Part shown: positions 23,835-28,770 of the stretch, piece after piece | How positions within the stretch are numbered: position 1 is the first letter of the stretch | How the letters are laid out: every line of letters starts with the position of its first letter | Assembly: GCA_964468805.1 (NCBI GenBank) | Contig: CAYXWM010000038.1 | Location: forward strand, 1 to 28,770 | DNA: 28,770 bases | Direction of reading: 5' to 3' | Source of the DNA: CAYXWM01 sp964468805 | GTDB lineage: Bacteria; Bacillota; Clostridia; Lachnospirales; WRBF01 | Notes under the pieces: generated by a model | Databases searched by the model: none | What the model was told of the DNA's origin: nothing | Seen by the model: the letters and a program-made list of their open reading frames with translations, nothing else | Made by a program: the position numbers and the translations under genes

Positions 23835-24203
23835 TTATATCTGTCTGGTGATAACTATATTTGAACCTGTATCCAATATATTGGGTATTAAAACATCGCC
23901 GATATTAAAGGATTTACCTTTTTGGGGCACAAAGTTTTTGATAACTTTTAAGCACTCGAAAATCATATTTTTGGGTATGTCCTTATCGGTTTTAACTGAT
24001 ACCGGGATTACCGAGCCTTTTTCGACCGGGAGGTTAATGGAAGTGGTTATAATACGGCGAGGGTCTGTGCATTCGTTTATGCCGTATTCACGACCTATTT
24101 TGCAGAGGTTACCGCTGATTTTAATTTCTTCGCCTCCAAGCTCCGCTGTTAAGGGGCAACCCATAGGACAACCTATACATATAAATTCTTTCTTTTCACT
24201 CAT
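23835..24203 (-). CDS. DUF1667 protein with N-terminal Cys motif (third G3P dehydrogenase gene)
   Basis: 122 aa. It opens with FICIGCPMGCPL and then CKIGREYG, the DUF1667 cysteine pattern that probably binds an Fe-S cluster. In many Clostridia this gene follows the glpA-like and glpB-like flavoproteins, where E. coli has glpC; its part in electron transfer is inferred from that order. A GTG at 24212 is in frame, but the ATG at 24203 is preferred, with GAGGTG 6 bases upstream. It starts 10 bases after the previous stop. Confidence 0.88.
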   Translation of the reverse strand: MSEKKEFICIGCPMGCPLTAELGGEEIKISGNLCKIGREYGINECTDPRRIITTSINLPVEKGSVIPVSVKTDKDIPKNMIFECLKVIKNFVPQKGKSFNIGDVLIPNILDTGSNIVITRQI

Positions 24204-24213
24204 ATTTTTCACC

Positions 24214-25470
24214 TCATTCCCCTTCGATTCTTACGGTAACCTTTTGGGCATTGAGCAGTTTTGAGAGTTTTTCCCCTTCGATTTTTACCTTTTCCATTTC
24301 TCCCGGGGTGATTATGCGGCTTTTATGATTAAATATTCTTTCATCATCCGCATAAACTCTCACGTAGTTGTTTTTGTATACGTCATCGGAACGGAATTTT
24401 ATCTCGATAGATTCTCTGTCGGCGGCTTTGTCAATAAATTGGGGTACTGTATACCTTACGCCTTTTTCGGGAGTAACGGGCATAAGTACTTTTTCTTTGG
24501 TCAGCCCGTTAACATAGTCTACCGCATATTTAGCCGCTTCAAAGGCCTCCATGGAAACATTGTCAACCAAATCATGTACATGCAAAACATTACCGCAGGA
24601 GAATATTCCTTCTATGTCGGTTTGCATACTGCTGTCTACAACGGCACCGCCGGTTATGGGAGAAAGAGTTACTCCGGCACTTTTGGAAAGCTCGTTTTCC
24701 GGCAGAAGTCCCACAGACAAAAGAATGGTGTCACAGGAAATATACTCCTCGGTTTCTTTTATGGGTCGTCTGTTTTCGTCAACCTTTGCTATAGTTACAC
24801 CGGTTACGCGTTCTTTGCCGTAAATATTTGTAATTGTACTGCTGTATTTCAGAGGGATTTCGTAGTCGTCCAAGCATTGTACAATGTTACGTTTTAATCC
24901 GCTTGAATAGGGCATTAACTCCACAACACATTTAACTTTAGCGCCCTCAAAGGTAAGACGTCTTGCCATAATCAGACCTATGTCACCGGAACCCAGTATT
25001 ACCACTTCGTTACCCACATGGTAGCCCTTCATATTAACCAGCTCTTGAGCGGTTCCGGCGGCAAATATACCGGCACAGCGTTCGCCGGGAATGTTAATGG
25101 CTCCTCTTGGGCGTTCGCGGCAACCCATTGCCAGGATAACAGCCTTTGCTTGGATTTCTTCTACGCCGTTTGTTGAAAGGACGGTTACTGTTTTTTTATC
25201 CGAAACGTTAAGAACCATGCTTTTTAACTTAAAGGGAATTTTGTATTCCACAACTTTATCTATTAAGCGTTGGGCATATTCCGGACCGGTAAGTTCTTCT
25301 TTAAAAAAGTGCAGACCGAAGCCGTTGTGTATACATTGGTTCAAAATACCGCCCAAAACTTGGTTTCTTTCTACGATTAGGATATTACGCATACCGGCTT
25401 CGTAGGCTCCTATTGCTGCCGATAAGCCGGCAGGACCGCCGCCTATTATTAAAATATCAACGTTTGTCAT
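24214..25470 (-). CDS. FAD/NAD(P)-dependent oxidoreductase of the anaerobic G3P dehydrogenase set
   Basis: 418 aa. FAD-binding Rossmann motif GGGPAGLSAAIGAYEAG at residues 10-26; a second nucleotide motif LGSGDIGLIMARRL near 165-180 for NAD(P); FAD pyrophosphate-binding segment GIFSCGNVLHVHDLVDNV near 290-305. The fold is pyridine-nucleotide-disulphide reductase-like (Pyr_redox_2) without a redox Cys pair. In clostridial glycerol clusters it acts with the glpA-like protein before it and DUF1667 after it; direct electron acceptor unknown. Start ATG 25470 lies 4 bases after the previous stop, with GGGGTGAT upstream. Confidence 0.88.
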   Translation of the reverse strand: MTNVDILIIGGGPAGLSAAIGAYEAGMRNILIVERNQVLGGILNQCIHNGFGLHFFKEELTGPEYAQRLIDKVVEYKIPFKLKSMVLNVSDKKTVTVLSTNGVEEIQAKAVILAMGCRERPRGAINIPGERCAGIFAAGTAQELVNMKGYHVGNEVVILGSGDIGLIMARRLTFEGAKVKCVVELMPYSSGLKRNIVQCLDDYEIPLKYSSTITNIYGKERVTGVTIAKVDENRRPIKETEEYISCDTILLSVGLLPENELSKSAGVTLSPITGGAVVDSSMQTDIEGIFSCGNVLHVHDLVDNVSMEAFEAAKYAVDYVNGLTKEKVLMPVTPEKGVRYTVPQFIDKAADRESIEIKFRSDDVYKNNYVRVYADDERIFNHKSRIITPGEMEKVKIEGEKLSKLLNAQKVTVRIEGE

Positions 25471-25474
25471 GTTA

Positions 25475-26908
25475 TCACCCCTTTGCGATTATATTGGAAT
25501 TACCGCCGAATTTGGTTATTTCTTTTGGAGTTACGTCCAGTTCTTTTGCAAGTATTTCCATAACTTTCAGACTGCAAAAACCACCTTGGCAACGACCCAT
25601 GCCGGCTCTTGTACGTCTTTTTACGCCGTCTACGGTGGTTGCACCTACAGGGCGTTTTATAGCTTCTATAATTTCTCCTTCGGTAACGGTTTCACAACGA
25701 CAAACTATTTTACCGTAGGAACTGTTTTGGGAAATAAGCTTGTTTTGCTCCTCTTTGGGTAATTTTCTGAAAATGGTAATAGCCTTTCGCGTGCTGATAA
25801 ATCCGGGGTTTTCCTCCGGTTGAAGCAGAGATACCACCATATCCTTAATCATTACCGCTATGGCAGGTGCGGAACTTAAACCGGGAGAGTTAACGCCTAT
25901 TGCGTTTATAAAACCCTTTGCGTCGTCGGGTTGACCGATTATAAAGTCGTCTCCGTCCTTGACACAAGCCCTCAGACCCACAAATGAAGTTATTACACCC
26001 TGAGGAAAGGCTTTCAATGACTTTTTTGCGGTTTCGGTGACCTTTTCCAAAATGTCTGCGTGAGTTGTTTTGTCGGCTTTATCTTCCGTATTTTCGGAAC
26101 TGGGTCCGTACATTAAATTGCCGTGAGTTGTGGGAGTAACCAAAACGCCCTTACCGTATGCAGAAGGAACTTGAAATACCGTGGAATTTACCACCCCGGA
26201 GGATGCCATATCAAATAACAGGTATTCGCCTTTTCTGGGGTAGGATTCGTATTTTGTTTCGGAAACAAAGTTATTCATTACATCAGCATAAACTCCGGCG
26301 GCATTGACCACGGTTTTGGTCAAAAATTCGCCTTTATCGGTAACCACTTTATAGTGGGTATCACCGTTTTCAAGGATTTTTTCGATGCTTGTTACCTCTG
26401 TATCAAGGCTAAATTCCACGCCGTTTTCATAGGCGTTTTCCGCAAAGGCTATAGTTGCTTCGTAGGGAGATACTATGGCACCGGTAGGAGCATACAAGGC
26501 GGAGGTAATTTGGTCGCTTATATTTTCTTCAATTTCGAGAACTTGTTCCTTTGTAAGAATTTCAAGACCGCTTACTCCGTTTTTGATACCTTTTTCGTAA
26601 ATCTTTCTTACCGATTCGTCGTCTTCGTCCGAAAAAGCCAGAACCAAAGAGCCGTTTTGTCTGTAAGGGATTTCTAAGTCTTGGCATAATTTTGGGAACA
26701 TTTTACTGCCTTCCAAGTTTACCTTGGCTTTTACGCTGCCGGGGGTGCAATCGTATCCGGCGTGAACTATTCCGCTGTTTGCCTTGGAAGCACCGCAACT
26801 AAGCTCGGTTTCCTTTTCCAATAGCATAATTTTAAGTTTGTATTTCGAAAGCTCTCTGGCAACGGCACACCCAACTACACCGCCACCAATTATAATTACG
26901 TCTATCAT
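25475..26908 (-). CDS. glpA: GlpA-like FAD-dependent glycerol-3-phosphate dehydrogenase with BFD-like [2Fe-2S] domain
   Basis: 477 aa. N-terminal DAO-type FAD domain (DVIIIGGGVVGCAVAREL at residues 3-20), with the substrate side region typical of G3P dehydrogenases (YPRKGEYLLFD). The last ~85 residues carry CRCETVTEGEI and GMGRCQGGFC, four Cys of a bacterioferritin-associated-ferredoxin-like [2Fe-2S] domain, as in E. coli GlpA. It should oxidise G3P to dihydroxyacetone phosphate. The frame is open to 26938, but the ATG at 26908 has GGAGG upstream and fits the fold. First gene of the operon, behind an attenuator leader. Confidence 0.88.
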   Translation of the reverse strand: MIDVIIIGGGVVGCAVARELSKYKLKIMLLEKETELSCGASKANSGIVHAGYDCTPGSVKAKVNLEGSKMFPKLCQDLEIPYRQNGSLVLAFSDEDDESVRKIYEKGIKNGVSGLEILTKEQVLEIEENISDQITSALYAPTGAIVSPYEATIAFAENAYENGVEFSLDTEVTSIEKILENGDTHYKVVTDKGEFLTKTVVNAAGVYADVMNNFVSETKYESYPRKGEYLLFDMASSGVVNSTVFQVPSAYGKGVLVTPTTHGNLMYGPSSENTEDKADKTTHADILEKVTETAKKSLKAFPQGVITSFVGLRACVKDGDDFIIGQPDDAKGFINAIGVNSPGLSSAPAIAVMIKDMVVSLLQPEENPGFISTRKAITIFRKLPKEEQNKLISQNSSYGKIVCRCETVTEGEIIEAIKRPVGATTVDGVKRRTRAGMGRCQGGFCSLKVMEILAKELDVTPKEITKFGGNSNIIAKG

Positions 26909-26933
26909 AAACAACCTCCTTCTCCGGGGAAAA

Positions 26934-26983
26934 AACAAAAAAAGACACTAAGAAAAAACCAAATCGGTTTTATCCTAACGTCT
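26934..26983 (-). terminator. Leader terminator (attenuator) before glpA-like gene
   Basis: On the minus strand arm AGACGTTAGGATAAAACC, loop GATTT, arm GGTTTTTTCTTAGTGTCT: 18 positions pair with only two clear mismatches and three G-U pairs, followed by a run of seven T. It lies between the promoter at 27117-27145 and the ribosome site, so every transcript must pass it. Confidence 0.85.
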
Positions 26984-27116
26984 CATAATCTCTGTAGGAA
27001 AAAAATATTCAATTGTTATGCAAAATGTAAAACACTTACTAAAATTAAGATGTAAAAACATCTATACCTATTTATATGCGAAGTGTTAAACATAATGTAT
27101 AATTAATTCTTTACAA
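26984..27116 (-). promoter_or_regulatory. Structured leader RNA of the glpA-like operon
   Basis: In the RNA sense, AACACTT and AAGTGTT (27087-27081 with 27037-27031) enclose a hairpin AGATGT/ACATCT (27063-27048). This paired block lies just upstream of the attenuator and is a candidate binding site for GlpP or for an alternative fold. Confidence 0.5.
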
Positions 27117-27145
27117 AGTATAACATCTTTCAACAAATCTGTCAA
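27117..27145 (-). promoter_or_regulatory. Promoter of the glpA-like operon
   Basis: Minus strand consensus TTGACA would be at 27145-27140 (read as TTGACA), 17-base spacer, TATACT at 27122-27117. Start of transcription expected near 27110, about 200 bases before the first ATG. Confidence 0.8.
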
Positions 27146-27348
27146 CACATTTTTTAATTAACATGGCATTAAATTAAAAAACGCCGGAATGACGGTGAGA
27201 TTATGAGCTTTTTTAGATATGTGTATTGAAATTTTCAAGTTTATTGCAGTTAAAATTTTAACAAAAATATTATAATGCAAGAGGAAATTTTGTTATTATT
27301 TTAACACGGCGTTCATATCATGATGTTAAATTTTTATCAAAGGTATTA
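27146..27348. other. Intergenic between divergent glpA-like and aldo/keto reductase units
   Basis: No gene. Contains a possible operator dyad TTAACA-N17-TGTTAA near 27301-27329 and ACGCCG/CGGCGT inverted copies about 120 bases apart (27181 and 27306). Neither is assigned. Confidence 0.4.
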
Positions 27349-27377
27349 TTGCATAGGAGCATTCAATTTAGTATAAT
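27349..27377 (+). promoter_or_regulatory. Promoter of the aldo/keto reductase gene
   Basis: TTGCAT (27349-27354), 17-base spacer, TATAAT (27372-27377), leaving a leader of about 95 bases. Confidence 0.7.
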
Positions 27378-27477
27378 AAAGAAAAAGTATCCGGATTTAA
27401 GATAAATAACCAGTCTAATTTAATATTAAATGTTTCCTTATATATATGTTAAGTAAAATACAAAACAAGGAGTTTAC

Positions 27478-28698
27478 ATGAAAAATATCATGCAATACAG
27501 AACAATGCCTAATACAGGCGACAAACTATCCGTCCTGGGATACGGTTGTATGCGTTTTCCCACAAAAAACGCAGTTATAGACGAGGCAAGAACAGAAAAG
27601 CAAATTATTTACGCCATAGAGCAGGGTGTCAATTATTTTGATACGGCTTATATTTATCCCAACAGTGAAAGGGTTCTGGGAAAAATACTTGCAAAGGGTT
27701 ATAGAGAAAAGGTTAAGATAGCTACAAAACTGCCCATACCTTTGATAAAAACCGCTGCTGATATAAGCCGTATTTTTTCCGAGCAACTAAACCGGCTAAA
27801 AACCGATTATATAGACTACTACCTTATTCACAATATTAATACCTATGAGCAGTGGGAGAAGCTTAAAACTTTAGGTATAGAGAACTTTATAGATGAGGAA
27901 CGGAACAAGGGCAGAATTATAAACATAGGGTTTTCTTTTCACGGAAATTTATCCGTATTTAAACAGATTGCGGATGATTATTCTTGGGACTTTTGCCAGA
28001 TACAATATAATTATATGGATGAAAATTATCAGGCAGGCACAGAGGGTTTAAAATATGCCCATGAAAAGGGTTTGGGTATTATCGTAATGGAACCTTTGCG
28101 TGGCGGAACATTAGTGGGGAAAATGCCGCCCGTTGCGAAAAAAATTATTGAAAATTATAAACCCAAAAGAAGTCCTGCCGGTTGGGGTTTGAGTTGGGTA
28201 TTGAATCATCCGGAAGTTACGCTTTTACTGTCCGGTATGAATGATGAAGAACATATTAAGGAAAATATTCAAGTAACATCAGAAGCCCTTCCTAACTCCT
28301 TAACCGAGCCGGATCTAGAAATGATTGAGAAGGTCAAGGAGGAGTTTAAGAAAAAAATAAAGGTGCCCTGTACAGGTTGTGCTTATTGTTTACCCTGCCC
28401 TCACGGCGTGGATATTCCCTTTAGTTTTTCCATGTATAACGGAAAATCCATGTTTGGCGGTATATTTCCGGTGTATCAATACCTAAGCGGCACCGGCGGT
28501 TCTAAAGGAAAGGTTTCTCGGGCTTCTCTCTGTAAAAGTTGTGGGGTATGCGAACGTCATTGCCCTCAACATCTGCCCATTTCAAAACATTTGAAAGAAG
28601 TTGCAGCCGACATGGAAAAACCCCATTATAAATTTTTGATAAGTCTGATTCATAGGTTTGTTTACAGAAAAAGAAAGAAAATACAACAAGACAGATGA
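27478..28698 (+). CDS. Aldo/keto reductase with C-terminal ferredoxin-type domain, 406 aa
   Basis: The first ~280 residues are an AKR TIM barrel: GYGCMRFP, NYFDTAYIYP (catalytic Asp and Tyr), the ATKLP Lys, and YYLIHN (His) give the complete tetrad. The C-terminal part holds two Cys groups, CTGCAYCLPCPHG and CKSCGVCERHCP, of the 4Fe-4S type found in the clostridial AKR-ferredoxin fusions. It may couple carbonyl reduction to ferredoxin rather than only NADPH; substrate unknown. The ATG has AAGGAG 7 bases upstream. It ends at a half-terminator split by an IS copy. Confidence 0.9.
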   Translation: MKNIMQYRTMPNTGDKLSVLGYGCMRFPTKNAVIDEARTEKQIIYAIEQGVNYFDTAYIYPNSERVLGKILAKGYREKVKIATKLPIPLIKTAADISRIFSEQLNRLKTDYIDYYLIHNINTYEQWEKLKTLGIENFIDEERNKGRIINIGFSFHGNLSVFKQIADDYSWDFCQIQYNYMDENYQAGTEGLKYAHEKGLGIIVMEPLRGGTLVGKMPPVAKKIIENYKPKRSPAGWGLSWVLNHPEVTLLLSGMNDEEHIKENIQVTSEALPNSLTEPDLEMIEKVKEEFKKKIKVPCTGCAYCLPCPHGVDIPFSFSMYNGKSMFGGIFPVYQYLSGTGGSKGKVSRASLCKSCGVCERHCPQHLPISKHLKEVAADMEKPHYKFLISLIHRFVYRKRKKIQQDR

Positions 28699-28699
28699 T

Positions 28700-28721
28700 A
28701 AAAAAACACTGCAAACAGTTA
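28700..28721. terminator. Half of a terminator hairpin before the right-edge IS
   Basis: Just past the TGA of the reductase gene come a run of seven A and CACTGCAAACAG, then TTA and the IS end. Same layout as 16882-16900. The partner arm would lie beyond the window. Confidence 0.5.
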
Positions 28722-28770
28722 TGAAGTGACCCCAGTTCATCGGACAGGAAAAAAACACCCTATCGCAGAA
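28722..28770 (-). mobile_element. IS3-family element, transposase-distal end (cut by window edge)
   Basis: 49 bases aligned to 16901-16949 of the complete IS with about four substitutions, starting TGAAGTGACCCC. Same orientation as the other two copies. The differences show it is a related but diverged copy. Confidence 0.88.

Noticed and set aside
24325..24897. Plus-strand open frame of 190 codons
   Set aside because: Antisense to the FAD oxidoreductase gene, with no family resemblance.
16901..28770. Composite transposon carrying the glycerol genes
   Set aside because: The IS copies differ in sequence at their ends and the genes between are ordinary chromosomal metabolism; simple independent insertions explain the data.
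1..28770. CRISPR array, tRNA or rRNA
   Set aside because: No regularly spaced repeats, cloverleaf features or rRNA-like blocks were seen on reading the window.

Overview
The window reads as chromosome of a low-GC Gram-positive anaerobe of the Clostridia. Signs are AGGAGG-type ribosome binding sites, several TTG/GTG starts, long AT-rich spacers, a spore-type GerW (YtfJ) gene next to a DUF2953 (YtfI-like) gene, a GlpP antiterminator, and oxygen-sensitive enzymes with Fe-S motifs. No rRNA, tRNA, CRISPR array or phage module was seen. The two edges lie 53 and 49 bases inside copies of one IS3-family element, which is what an assembly contig broken at a repeat looks like.

Layout. 1-53: end of an IS copy. 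83-2131 (-): DUF2974 lipase-like protein. 2448-4535 (-): EF-G-like GTPase with its own promoter and terminator. 4825-8560 (-): spermidine/putrescine ABC transporter potABCD. 8770-11394 (+): glycosyltransferase, two tandem DUF4330 membrane proteins and a small repeat-rich membrane protein, probably a cell-surface polysaccharide group. 11408-14115 (+): metG and tatD. 14414-16880 (+): an unknown protein, a Lit-family lipoprotein acyl-shifting enzyme, DUF2953 and GerW. 16901-18204: a complete IS3-family element. 18367-20173: nitroreductase (-), then a Staygreen (Mg-dechelatase family) homologue and a cupin (+). 20364-26908 (-): a full glycerol catabolic cluster, glpA-like, glpB-like, DUF1667, glpP, glpK and glpF. 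27478-28698 (+): aldo/keto reductase with two ferredoxin-type Cys clusters. 28722-28770: start of another IS copy.

Glycerol logic. GlpF admits glycerol, GlpK makes glycerol-3-phosphate (G3P), and the GlpA/GlpB/DUF1667 set probably oxidises G3P. GlpP should sense G3P and allow read-through of leader terminators. The leader of the dehydrogenase operon has a near-consensus promoter followed by a very strong intrinsic terminator upstream of the first gene, as that model needs.

The strongest unusual signal is where the IS sits. The complete copy lies in the tetraloop of a rho-independent terminator hairpin: the two 16-nt arms flank the IS and the loop bases GAT are the target duplication. Both edge copies also abut what look like half-terminators just downstream of stop codons. 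Other items are a pair of ~135-bp palindromic MITE-like repeats at gene 3' ends, the Staygreen homologue in an apparently non-photosynthetic anaerobe, and several structured non-coding segments in the glp cluster.
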